Shown here: positions 1 to 6,767 of the stretch, piece after piece
Numbering within the stretch: the stretch's first letter is position 1
How the letters are laid out: every line of letters begins with the position of its first letter
Made by a program: the position numbers and the translations under genes
The notes under the pieces: generated by a model
What the model saw: the letters and a program-made list of their open reading frames with translations, nothing else
Databases searched by the model: none
What the model was told of the DNA's origin: nothing
Assembly: GCA_050742255.1 (NCBI GenBank)
Contig: JBOGHU010000022.1
Location: forward strand, 1-15,966
Reading direction: 5' to 3'
Length of the DNA: 15,966 nucleotides
From: JBOGHU01 sp050742255
Lineage (GTDB): Bacteria; Actinomycetota; Acidimicrobiia; Acidimicrobiales; CADCSY01

Positions 1-26
1 GCTGGAGGGCCACGAGGGCCTCCAGC
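1..26. repeat. Imperfect inverted repeat at the window edge
   Basis: GCTGGAGG (1-8) pairs with CCTCCAGC (19-26) around a 10-base loop, with two further inner pairs possible. It lies inside the presumed coding tail, so it is more likely chance or an mRNA structure than a terminator. There is no T-tract after it. Confidence 0.25.
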
Positions 27-106
27 CGCCCCGCCTCACCGCCCCCGCCCTCGACCCGTCGTGGTCGAGCGGGGACCCCAAGGGGGAGGCGTTGCTGAGC
101 GGTTGA
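2..106 (+). CDS. Probable C-terminal end of an upstream gene (partial)
   Basis: The reading frame from base 2 stays open for 34 codons and stops at TGA 104-106. Almost every third base in it is G or C, as in the real genes here, so it looks like the tail of a gene that begins outside the window. The residues (ending in DPKGEALLSG) match no family I recognise. It ends about 50 bases before the leaderless start of the next gene, which has its own promoter. It could also be non-coding GC-rich spacer; the first 26 bases form an imperfect hairpin. Confidence 0.4.
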   Translation: MEGHEGLQPPRLTAPALDPSWSSGDPKGEALLSG

Positions 107-143
107 GCTCCCTCCCCCCGGGGGCACCCACCTCGGGCCCTCC

Positions 144-149
144 TATCCT
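144..149 (+). promoter_or_regulatory. -10 box TATCCT of a leaderless promoter
   Basis: TATCCT is followed by exactly 7 bases and then GTG 157. This places the transcription start at or next to the start codon. The same spacing recurs before several other genes here. I see no clear -35 element. Confidence 0.5.
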
Positions 150-156
150 CGTCGCC

Positions 157-885
157 GTGGCGATGCGGACCTTCTCGGACGGGAGGATCTTCGGGGAGCA
201 GGTCGGCTCGGGGAGGCCCGAGGTGCTGGCCCTCCACGGCTGGCGCCGGGACCGCCGGGACCTGGTCCCGGCCGTGGCCGGCCTCAACGCCGTGGCCGTG
301 GACCTGCCCGGGTTCGGGGCCACCCCTCCACCGGAGGAGGCCTGGGGCACAGCGGAGTACGCCGCCATGCTCGGCCCCATCGTGGCCGAGATGGACCGGC
401 CGGTGGTGGTCCTCGGGCACTCCTTCGGTGGTCGGGTGGCGGTGCAGCTGGCCGCCACCCGGCCTGAGGCGGTGAGGGCGCTGGTGCTCACCGGGGTCCC
501 GCTGCTGCGGCCCCCCGCCCCACGTCCCGCCCGCGCCTACCGCCTGGCCCGGGCCCTCCACCGCGCCGGGCTGGTGGGCGACGGGGCCATGGAGGCCGTC
601 CGGGCCCGGTCGGGGTCGGCCGACTACCGCCAGGCGTCGGGCATCATGCGCCAGGTGCTGGTGCGGGTGGTGAACGAGAGCTACGAGGACGAGCTGGGCT
701 CGCTGGACTGCCCGGTGGAGCTGGTCTGGGGCGAGAGGGACGCCGTCGCCCCCCTCGAGATGGCCCGGGCCGCGGCCCGGCTGGTGGCCGACGCCAGGCT
801 CACGGTCTGCCCGGGGGCCGACCACTTCAGCTTCCGCACCCACCCCGAGGAGCTGCGGGCGGCGCTGGCCCGCCACCACCGATGA
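157..885 (+). CDS. Alpha/beta hydrolase fold protein
   Basis: This is a 242-residue alpha/beta hydrolase, a family of esterases, lipases and related enzymes. Counting from the ATG at 163, the visible features are an oxyanion-type HGW near residue 25, the nucleophile elbow GHSFGG with Ser87, an acid in WGERD (Asp193) and PGADH with His221, so the catalytic triad is complete. There is no signal peptide. I chose GTG 157 because a -10 box sits 7 bases upstream; ATG 163 is a close alternative, and the longer frame from 61 would be poor N-terminal sequence. Its stop overlaps the next start as ATGA, so it is probably co-translated with the Mur ligase-like gene. This suggests a substrate linked to cell-envelope peptides, but the substrate cannot be read from the sequence. 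Confidence 0.85.
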   Translation: MAMRTFSDGRIFGEQVGSGRPEVLALHGWRRDRRDLVPAVAGLNAVAVDLPGFGATPPPEEAWGTAEYAAMLGPIVAEMDRPVVVLGHSFGGRVAVQLAATRPEAVRALVLTGVPLLRPPAPRPARAYRLARALHRAGLVGDGAMEAVRARSGSADYRQASGIMRQVLVRVVNESYEDELGSLDCPVELVWGERDAVAPLEMARAAARLVADARLTVCPGADHFSFRTHPEELRAALARHHR

Positions 886-2381
886 CGGCGCTGGTGGCGG
901 GGGCCGGGCTGGCGGCGGCGCTGGTGGCGGGCCTGCGCTGGCTGCGGGTGGCCCAGCGCGAGCACTACCTGACCGGCTCGGTGATCCGCTTCGCCCCCCG
1001 GTGGTGGTGGGCAGGCGGGCGGAACCGGGCCCTGCTGACCACAGCCGTCCTCGCCTCCGTGGGCGCCGCCGCCTGGCCACCGGTGGCGCTGTGGACGGCG
1101 GCGGCGGCGGTCGTGGGGCCGGTGGGCCTCGGCCTGAGGGGTCGCACCGCGCCGCTGCGCTGGACCCCCCGGGCCCGCCGCCTGGCCGGCGGCTACGTCG
1201 TGGCCTGCGTGGTCGTGGCCCTGGCCGGGGCGGCCGCCTGGCCACCGGCGGCGGCGGTCGTGGCCCTGGCCTCGCCGGCGCTGATGGACGCCGCCCTCGC
1301 CCTCGCCCGCCCCCTCGAGGCCCGCCTGGCCAGGACCTGGGTGGACCAGGCCCGCCGACGGCTGGGCGAGGTGGCCCCCACCGTCGTCGCCATCACCGGC
1401 TCCTACGGCAAGACCTCGACCAAGGAGTACGTCCGCCACCTGCTGTCGGGGAGCTTCGCCGTCGTCGCCAGCCCGGCCAGCTTCAACAACGCCCTGGGGC
1501 TGGCGCGGACCATCAACGGGACGCTCACGGCGGGCACCGAGGTGCTGGTCGCCGAGATGGGCGCCTACGGCCGGGGCGAGATCGCCTCGCTGTGCGAGTG
1601 GATCCCGCCCACCGTGAGCGTCATCACCGCGGTGGGGCCGGTGCACCTCGAGCGGTTCGGCTCCCTCGACGCCATCGCCGACGCCAAGGCCGAGATCCTG
1701 GCGGGGGCGCAGGTGGCAGTCGTCAACGCCGACCAGCCCCACCTGGGGGAACGGGTCGGGCACCGGGAGGGGCAGCGGGTCATCCGCTGCTCGACGACCG
1801 ACCGGGACGCGGATGTCCTCGCCGTCCGTCACGGTGGGGAGGTCGTGGTCGAGGTGTCGGGGGATCGGATCGGCGCGGCTCCCCCCCAGGCGTTCCCGAT
1901 GAACCTGGCCTGCGCGGTCGGGGTCGGTGTGGCCCTGGGCGTCCCGCTGGACCGGCTGGGCGCCGCCCTCCGGACCGTCCCCTCCGTCGAGCACCGCCGC
2001 CAGTTCGTGCGCACCGCCGGGGGCGTGACCGTCATCGACGACACCTACAACGCCAACCCCGCCGGGGCCGCCGACGCCCTGGAGGCGCTGAGAGCCGCCA
2101 GCGGGCAGCGGCGGGTCCTGGTCACCCCCGGGCTGGTGGAGCTGGGGCGACGCCAGCACGCCGAGAACGCCGCCCTGGCCCGCCGGGCCGCTGGCGTGGT
2201 GAGCGACCTGGTGGTGGTGGGGCGCACCAACCGGCGGGCGATCGTCCAGGGCGCCCTGGGGGGGGCGGCGGTGGTTAGGCTCGTCCCCACGAGGGAGGCC
2301 GCCGTCGCCTGGGTTCGCCAGAACCTGGTCGCCGGTGACGCGGTGCTCTACGAGAACGACCTTCCCGACCACTTCCCATGA
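882..2381 (+). CDS. Membrane-anchored Mur ligase (MurF-like)
   Basis: This is a 499-residue ATP-dependent amide ligase of the Mur family. Residues 1 to about 145 form four or five hydrophobic segments (roughly 5-20, 50-65, 68-84, 104-120, 122-142). The Mur centre follows: P-loop GSYGKTSTK (173-181), SFNNALG (201-207), EMGAYGRGEI (225-234), and VGPVHLERFGS (251-261). The C-terminal ligase domain has DDTYNANP (386-393) and ends in YENDLPDHFP. The centre and C-domain look like MurF, which adds D-Ala-D-Ala to UDP-MurNAc-tripeptide. The usual N-terminal UDP-MurNAc-binding domain of about 100 residues is missing and membrane helices take its place, so the acceptor may be membrane-linked (inference). 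The start is fixed by an ATGA overlap with the hydrolase. A Ddl-like gene follows, coupled through mini-ORFs. It may be a paralogue of true MurF; I cannot tell whether another murF exists. Confidence 0.85.
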   Translation: MTALVAGAGLAAALVAGLRWLRVAQREHYLTGSVIRFAPRWWWAGGRNRALLTTAVLASVGAAAWPPVALWTAAAAVVGPVGLGLRGRTAPLRWTPRARRLAGGYVVACVVVALAGAAAWPPAAAVVALASPALMDAALALARPLEARLARTWVDQARRRLGEVAPTVVAITGSYGKTSTKEYVRHLLSGSFAVVASPASFNNALGLARTINGTLTAGTEVLVAEMGAYGRGEIASLCEWIPPTVSVITAVGPVHLERFGSLDAIADAKAEILAGAQVAVVNADQPHLGERVGHREGQRVIRCSTTDRDADVLAVRHGGEVVVEVSGDRIGAAPPQAFPMNLACAVGVGVALGVPLDRLGAALRTVPSVEHRRQFVRTAGGVTVIDDTYNANPAGAADALEALRAASGQRRVLVTPGLVELGRRQHAENAALARRAAGVVSDLVVVGRTNRRAIVQGALGGAAVVRLVPTREAAVAWVRQNLVAGDAVLYENDLPDHFP

Positions 2382-2395
2382 CCGAGGCCCCATGA
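2378..2395 (+). other. Mini-ORF 1 (MTEAP, then stop)
   Basis: ATG 2378 overlaps the Mur ligase stop (TGA 2379-2381), encodes five residues and stops at TGA 2393-2395. That stop overlaps the ATG of mini-ORF 2. The product is too short to be a working protein; if translated, its role would be to carry ribosomes forward. Confidence 0.5.
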
Positions 2396-2409
2396 CCGAG
2401 GCGCCATGA
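2392..2409 (+). other. Mini-ORF 2 (MTEAP, then stop)
   Basis: It encodes the same five residues from the second repeat copy. Its TGA (2407-2409) overlaps the ATG at 2406 that opens mini-ORF 3. Confidence 0.5.
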
Positions 2410-2444
2410 CCGAGGCGCCGGCCTCCGACGCCCCCCGATCGTGA
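2406..2444 (+). other. Mini-ORF 3 (12 codons, overlaps ddl start as GTGA)
   Basis: It encodes MTEAPASDAPRS and stops at TGA 2442-2444, which overlaps the GTG start (2441) of the ligase gene. This could be a reinitiation leader. It could also be the former N-terminus of the ligase cut off by loss of one C from the run at 2431-2436: with seven Cs the frame would join the ligase directly. Confidence 0.5.
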
Positions 2445-3532
2445 GCAGGCCCGCGGTCGTCTTCGGCGGGCCGTCCCCCGAGCACGACGTGAGCATCCTC
2501 ACCGGCCTGCACGCGGCCCGGGCGCTGGCCCTTTCCGGGCGGGAGCCGTTCGCCGTCTACTGGACCAAGGCCGGTGACTGGTTCCGGGTCGATCCCGACC
2601 TCGAGGCGCGGGACTTCCTCGAGGGCGTCCCCCGGGGCGCCCGGGCCCTCCGCCTGGTGGGGGGCACCGGCGGTGGCGGCTTCGTGCAGCGGCGCCGGCC
2701 CCTCGACATCTCGGTGGCGGTGAACTGCTGCCACGGCGGTCCCGGGGAGGACGGGACCCTCCAGGCGGCGTTCGACCTGGCCGGGGTCCGGGCGACGGGG
2801 CCGCCGGTGGCGGCTGCCGCCCTGGGCATGGACAAGCTGGCCTTCGGGGCCACGGTGGCGGCGGCGGGGCTGCCCTCCCTCCCCCGGGAGCTGCTCGCCG
2901 ACGGCGACTGGGCCCCCTCCTTCCCCCCTCCCTACATCGTCAAGCCCCGCTTCGGCGGGTCCTCGCTCGGCATCGAGGTGGTCGACGACCTCTTCACCGC
3001 CCAGGCGCTGAGCCGCACGTCGCCCCACCTCCGCCACGGCGCCGTGGTCGAGCCCTTCCTGCCCGACAGCCGGGACCTCAACGTGGCCGTGTGCACCTAT
3101 CCCGAGCTGCGGCTGTCCGCCATCGAGGCCCCCATCCGCACCGGCTCGACGTCGGAGATCTTCAGCTACGAGACCAAGTACCTCGCCGGTGGCCTCGAGC
3201 GGGCGCCCCGGGAGCTGCCCGCCGACATCCCGAGGGCCCTCTCGGACCGCATCGGCCACGTCGCCCGGCGGGTGGTCACCCTCGTCGGGGTGCGCTCGGT
3301 GGCCAGGCTGGACTTCCTCCTCGACGGCGAGCGGCTGCTGGTCAACGAGATCAACACCATCCCCGGGAGCCTGGCCTCCTACCTGTGGGTGGACCCACCC
3401 ATCCCGTTCCCAGAGCTGCTGGACAGCCTGATCGCCGAGAGCCGGGAGTCGGGGCGGCGGGCGCTCACCACCGCCGGCGCCGACGGGTCACTGCTGCGCG
3501 CCGCCGGCTCGATCGCCTCCAAGCTGGCCTGA
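2441..3532 (+). CDS. D-alanine-D-alanine ligase family (ATP-grasp)
   Basis: This is a 363-residue cytosolic ligase joining two D-amino acids with ATP. The Ddl landmarks are present: FGGPSPEHDVS (8-18, Glu14), HGGPGEDGTLQ (98-108), KPRFGGSSLGI (168-178), SYETKY (242-247), RLDFLL (289-294), and NEINTIPGS (302-310) with metal-binding Glu and Asn. After NTIPG the sequence reads SLASYLW, where E. coli DdlB has MTSHSL; the Ser that holds the second D-Ala there aligns by hand with Tyr314. The second substrate may therefore not be plain D-Ala. The GTG start at 2441 gives a normal Ddl N-terminus (MSRPAVVFGG) and overlaps a mini-ORF stop. With the MurF-like gene before it, it probably supplies the dipeptide that enzyme ligates. 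It could be the housekeeping ddl or a paralogue. Confidence 0.88.
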   Translation: MSRPAVVFGGPSPEHDVSILTGLHAARALALSGREPFAVYWTKAGDWFRVDPDLEARDFLEGVPRGARALRLVGGTGGGGFVQRRRPLDISVAVNCCHGGPGEDGTLQAAFDLAGVRATGPPVAAAALGMDKLAFGATVAAAGLPSLPRELLADGDWAPSFPPPYIVKPRFGGSSLGIEVVDDLFTAQALSRTSPHLRHGAVVEPFLPDSRDLNVAVCTYPELRLSAIEAPIRTGSTSEIFSYETKYLAGGLERAPRELPADIPRALSDRIGHVARRVVTLVGVRSVARLDFLLDGERLLVNEINTIPGSLASYLWVDPPIPFPELLDSLIAESRESGRRALTTAGADGSLLRAAGSIASKLA

Positions 3533-3542
3533 GGGGGTGTTC

Positions 3543-3581
3543 GCGCGCGCCTTCGCCGGCCATGACCGGGGCAGCGCGCGC
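3543..3581 (+). terminator. Possible GC-rich hairpin terminator
   Basis: GCGCGCGC at 3543-3550 pairs with GCGCGCGC at 3574-3581, and the loop holds a second small hairpin (CCGG 3557-3560 with CCGG 3566-3569). It lies just after the ligase stop and before the promoter of the next gene. There is no U-tract (AAAGGGG follows), so termination would be of the weak actinobacterial type if it occurs at all. Confidence 0.4.
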
Positions 3582-3618
3582 AAAGGGGTGAGAGGCGTGG
3601 CGGGGGCCGCCGGTCCTC

Positions 3619-3624
3619 TAACCT
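3619..3624 (+). promoter_or_regulatory. -10 box TAACCT of a leaderless promoter
   Basis: TAACCT stands 8 bases before ATG 3633, and no Shine-Dalgarno sequence lies between them. The mRNA should start at or very near the ATG. The hexamer also occurs before the double-ACT gene on the other strand. Confidence 0.5.
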
Positions 3625-3632
3625 GGTGCCCG

Positions 3633-4874
3633 ATGTCCACTCCCCTGGGGTCCCTCATCGAAGACCTCCTCGGGCCCGATCTCCCCGTGGGCGTCGTCGC
3701 CTACGACGGGACCAGGCTGGGGCCCCCCGACCCACCCGCCACGGTGTCGATCCGCTCGCCCGACGCCCTCCGGCGGATCCTGACCACCGCCGGCGGCGAG
3801 CTGGGCTTCGGCCGGGCCTACGTCGCCGGTGACCTCGACGTGGAGGGCGACATGTTCGCCGCCCTGGCCCTGCGCGACCGGATGGCCGACCCCCGCCTCC
3901 GGCCCCGCCAGTGGCTGGCGGTTGCCCGGTTGGCGGGGATCAGCGGCCTCCGCCCGCCCCCGCCCCCGCCCGAGGAGGCCCGCCTGCGGGGCCGCCTCCA
4001 CTCCCGGGCTCGCGACGCCGCCGCCATCGCCCACCACTACGACGTCTCCAACCGGTTCTACGAGATGGTGATCGGGCCCTCGCTGACCTACTCCTGCGCG
4101 GTGTGGCCCGACCCGTCCATCACCCTGGAGGAGGCCCAGGCGGCCAAGCACGACCTGATCTGCCGCAAGCTCGACCTGCGCCCGGGGATGCGGCTGCTCG
4201 ACGTGGGGTGCGGCTGGGGGACCCTGGCCATCCACGCCGCCACCCACTACGGGGTGAGCGCGGTGGGGGTGACGGTCGCCCGCCGGCAGGTGGAGCTGGC
4301 GGGCAAGCGGGTGGCCGAGGCCGGGCTGTCCGGCCGGGTGGAGATCCGGGACCAGGACTACCGGGACGTGGCCGACCGCCCCTACGACGCCATCGCGTCG
4401 GTCGGCATGTTCGAGCACGTCGGGTCGGCTCAGCTCCGGCGTTACTTCGGCGGGCTGTGGGACCTCCTGCGGCCCGGGGGCCGGTTCCTCAACCACGCCA
4501 TCAGCCAGCCGCCCCAGCCACGCCACCTGCTGGCCCGTCCCGGCTTCCTCGAGAGCTACGTGTTCCCCGACGGCGAGCTGCTGGAGTTGGGCGCCACGGT
4601 CACGGCCATGCAGAGGGCCGGCTTCGAGGTCCGCCACGAGGAGAGCCTTCGCGAGCACTACGCCCTCACCCTGCGGCGGTGGATAGCCAACCTCGAGTCC
4701 CACTGGGACGAGGCGGTGGCCGAGGTGGGCAGGCCCAGGGCCCGTATATGGCGCCTCTACATGGCCGGCGCCGCCCTGAACTTCGAGGCCAACCGCACCC
4801 AGGTGCACCAGGTGCTGGGGGTCCGCCCCGACGCCGGCGCCAGCGGCATGCCCCTGCGCCCGGGCTGGGCGTAG
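3633..4874 (+). CDS. cfa: Cyclopropane-fatty-acyl-phospholipid synthase-type methyltransferase
   Basis: This is a 413-residue SAM-dependent enzyme that adds a methylene (or methyl) group across double bonds of phospholipid acyl chains. It has an N-terminal lipid-binding-type region (1-120) and a proline run near 108-113. HHYDVSNRFYE (134-144) and YSCAVW (153-158, the Cys conserved in Cfa) follow. The SAM loop is LDVGCGWGT (189-197), and FEHVG (260-264) contains the Glu conserved in CFA synthases. The C-terminal part, with the LRRWIANLE stretch, is typical of the family, and the length matches it. I chose ATG 3633 because a -10 box stands 8 bases ahead; the frame is open to 3537 but the residues there do not look coding. 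It ends 19 bases from a convergent gene. A mycolic-acid-type modifier is possible, but the overall shape fits Cfa better. Confidence 0.88.
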   Translation: MSTPLGSLIEDLLGPDLPVGVVAYDGTRLGPPDPPATVSIRSPDALRRILTTAGGELGFGRAYVAGDLDVEGDMFAALALRDRMADPRLRPRQWLAVARLAGISGLRPPPPPPEEARLRGRLHSRARDAAAIAHHYDVSNRFYEMVIGPSLTYSCAVWPDPSITLEEAQAAKHDLICRKLDLRPGMRLLDVGCGWGTLAIHAATHYGVSAVGVTVARRQVELAGKRVAEAGLSGRVEIRDQDYRDVADRPYDAIASVGMFEHVGSAQLRRYFGGLWDLLRPGGRFLNHAISQPPQPRHLLARPGFLESYVFPDGELLELGATVTAMQRAGFEVRHEESLREHYALTLRRWIANLESHWDEAVAEVGRPRARIWRLYMAGAALNFEANRTQVHQVLGVRPDAGASGMPLRPGWA

Positions 4875-4893
4875 GTCGGCCGGCCCGAAGGCC
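4875..4893. other. Convergent 19-bp gap with small hairpin
   Basis: Between the cfa stop and the VWA stop lies GGCC-CGAA-GGCC (4882-4893), a 4-bp stem with a tetraloop. It might help end transcription on both strands, but it is very short and has no T-tract. Confidence 0.2.
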
Positions 4894-5844
4894 TCAGGGG
4901 AGGCGGGCGAACCACCACAGGGACGCCGCCCCCGCCAGCAGCGCCAGCCCCAGGGCGGCCCCCGTGAACCAGGCGCCGACCTCCCGCTCCTCGGGCACGA
5001 ACCCTATGGAGCTGCCGATGTCGTCGTAGACGCCCCGGAGCTGCTCGCCGCTGGCGGCGCGGAAGGCGGAGCCGTCGGTGGTCTCGGCCAGAGCCGCCAG
5101 CTCGTCGTAGTTGACCGGTACCGTCACCAGCGTCCCCTCGAACTCGATGGTGCCCCGCTCGGTCCCGAAGGCGATGGTGGTCACCGGCACCCCGGCCGTC
5201 CTCGCCGCCTCGGCGGCGATGGCGTTCGGCGTGCCCGCCGTGGTCTCGCCGTCTGACATGAGCACGATGTGGGCGGGCACCGGCTCCCCGTCGGCACTCT
5301 GGGGCACGGACCTGATGGCGTCGAGGGCGGCCAGCACGGCGTCGCCGATGGCGGTGGCCTCGGCCAGCTCCAGGCGGTCGATGGCGCCCATCAGCAGCTC
5401 GCGGTCGGTGGTGGGGGCCACCAGCACCGAGGCGGTGCCGGCGAAGGCGACCAGCCCCAGGTTGATGCCTTGGGGGAGGCCTTCGGTGAAGGAGGTCGCC
5501 GCCGCCTTGGCCGACGCCAGGCGCGACGGGCGCACGTCGGTGGCGTCCATGGAGATGGACACGTCGATGGCCATGATGACCGTGGCCCGCTCCCGGGGGA
5601 CCAGCTCCTCGCGGGTCGGCCGGGCCAGGGCCATGACCATCCCGACCAGCGCCGCCAGCAGGAGGGCGGCGGGCACGTGGCGGCGCCAGCCGGGACGCCT
5701 GGGAGCCACCGAGCGCAGCAGCTCGAGGTTGGTGAAGCGGATCGCGTACCGGCGCCGCCCCCGCGCCTGGAGCACCGCGTAGGCGAGCGCCAGGCCCAGG
5801 ACGGGCGCCAGCAGCCACAGCCGGCCCGGCGCCAGGAAGCTCAT
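4894..5844 (-). CDS. VWA-domain membrane protein (BatA-like)
   Basis: This is a 316-residue protein with two N-terminal membrane segments (8-27, 57-75), a von Willebrand A domain (about 86-280) and a C-terminal helix (291-313). The MIDAS metal site is complete: DVSIS (94-98), Thr164 and Asp198 in MSDGETT, so it should bind Mg2+ and a protein ligand outside the membrane. The layout matches BatA-type partners of MoxR ATPases. Start 5844 is fixed by an ATGA overlap with the DUF58 gene; the longer frame to 5871 would run into that gene. It is the last gene of the moxR operon. Its client protein is unknown. Confidence 0.88.
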   Translation of the reverse strand: MSFLAPGRLWLLAPVLGLALAYAVLQARGRRRYAIRFTNLELLRSVAPRRPGWRRHVPAALLLAALVGMVMALARPTREELVPRERATVIMAIDVSISMDATDVRPSRLASAKAAATSFTEGLPQGINLGLVAFAGTASVLVAPTTDRELLMGAIDRLELAEATAIGDAVLAALDAIRSVPQSADGEPVPAHIVLMSDGETTAGTPNAIAAEAARTAGVPVTTIAFGTERGTIEFEGTLVTVPVNYDELAALAETTDGSAFRAASGEQLRGVYDDIGSSIGFVPEEREVGAWFTGAALGLALLAGAASLWWFARLP

Positions 5845-6767
5845 GGCGGTGGCGGCGCGGGCCGGCGCCACCGCCGGCGGCGGTCGACGAAGCGGACCAG
5901 GTCGAGGAGCCAGTCCCGGTCCGAGCGCAGGACCAGGTGGTCGGCACCGGCGGAGCGGACGGACGAGGCCACCGCCGCCCGCTGGGCGGCGGTGGCCTCG
6001 GTGTAGCGGTCCCGCAGCCGGGCGTCGGCTGTCTGCACCTCGAGCCGCCGCCCGGTCTCGGGGTCGAGGACGGCCAGGACCCCGACGTCGGGGAGCTCGA
6101 GCTCACGGGGGTCGACGACCTCGACGGCCAGCACCTCGTGGCGGGCGGCCAGCCCCCGTAGGGGGCGCTCCCACCCCGGCACGCTGAGGAAGTCGCTGAC
6201 GACCACGACCATGCCCCGTCGCCGGGCCAGGCGGGCCGCCAGCCGCAGCGCCGCGGCGAGGTCGGTCGTCCCGCCCCCCTCGCCCCGCGGCGCCCCGACC
6301 ATCCGGTGGAGGAGGGCGAGCAGGTGGTCCCGGCCCGGCCGGGCCGGGACCCAGGTGGTGGCGTCGGCCTGGGTCACCAGCCCGCCGATGCGGTTCCCGA
6401 CCCGGGCGTTGAGGAAGCCCACCGCGGCCACGGCGGCGAGGGCCAGGTCCCGCTTCTCGCAGGCCGCGGTCCCGAAGTCCAGGCTGGGCGAGAGGTCGGC
6501 CACCACCCATGTCTCCAGCTCCCGATCGGCGATGGGCATGCGGACGTGGGGCTCGCCCGTCCTGGCCGTGACGTTCCAGTCCATCAGGCGCACGTCGTCA
6601 CCGGGCTGGTAGGCCCGCGCCTCGCCCGGCTCGCTGCCCGGTCCGGGGGCCAGGCCGGCGTAGTCGCCCTGGAGCAGCCCGTCGAGGCGACGGGTGACGG
6701 CCAGGTCGAGGCGGCGCAGCAGCTCCTCGGCTCCGTGGTGGACGACGCGAGGTGGGCCCGGGCTCAC
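5841..6767 (-). CDS. DUF58 domain protein
   Basis: This is a 308-residue protein with the DUF58 signature at about 48-70 (RAYQPGDDVRLMDW followed by a TAR motif). It then shows a VWA-like fold: ADLSPSLDFG near 90-99 stands in for the MIDAS strand. It lacks the N-terminal membrane helices seen in longer DUF58 proteins, so it should be soluble. DUF58 proteins accompany MoxR ATPases and VWA proteins and are thought to help assemble or activate envelope proteins; the exact job is unknown. The start is GTG 6767, overlapping the MoxR stop as GTGA, and the stop overlaps the VWA start as ATGA, so all three should be made in linked amounts. Confidence 0.88.
   Translation of the reverse strand: MSPGPPRVVHHGAEELLRRLDLAVTRRLDGLLQGDYAGLAPGPGSEPGEARAYQPGDDVRLMDWNVTARTGEPHVRMPIADRELETWVVADLSPSLDFGTAACEKRDLALAAVAAVGFLNARVGNRIGGLVTQADATTWVPARPGRDHLLALLHRMVGAPRGEGGGTTDLAAALRLAARLARRRGMVVVVSDFLSVPGWERPLRGLAARHEVLAVEVVDPRELELPDVGVLAVLDPETGRRLEVQTADARLRDRYTEATAAQRAAVASSVRSAGADHLVLRSDRDWLLDLVRFVDRRRRWRRPAPPPP

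Larger units (their letters stand above)
2378..2419 (+). repeat. Three tandem 14-nt repeats carrying ATGA overlaps
   Basis: The unit ATGACCGAGGCGCC occurs at 2378-2391 (with one change), 2392-2405 and 2406-2419. Each copy begins with ATGA, the first ATGA being the overlap with the Mur ligase stop codon. The unit is not a multiple of three, so each copy shifts frame and brings its own ATG and the stop codon for the preceding mini-ORF. Confidence 0.9.

Noticed and set aside
681..2393. 570-codon open frame on the minus strand across the Mur ligase gene
   Set aside because: It is antisense to a clear Mur ligase, is low-complexity (Gly, Pro, Arg, His, Gln) and has no family motif. Long shadow frames are expected in DNA with so few stop codons.
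3537..3632. N-terminal extension of cfa from 3537
   Set aside because: The stretch contains the hairpin and the -10 box, and its residues do not resemble the family N-terminus.
3954..3970. C-rich run near 3954-3970 in cfa
   Set aside because: It encodes a short proline linker between domains and keeps the frame; no sign of a frameshift.
3618..4808. 396-codon minus frame over cfa
   Set aside because: Same reason: the plus strand holds a complete methyltransferase with motifs, and the minus frame has biased composition only.
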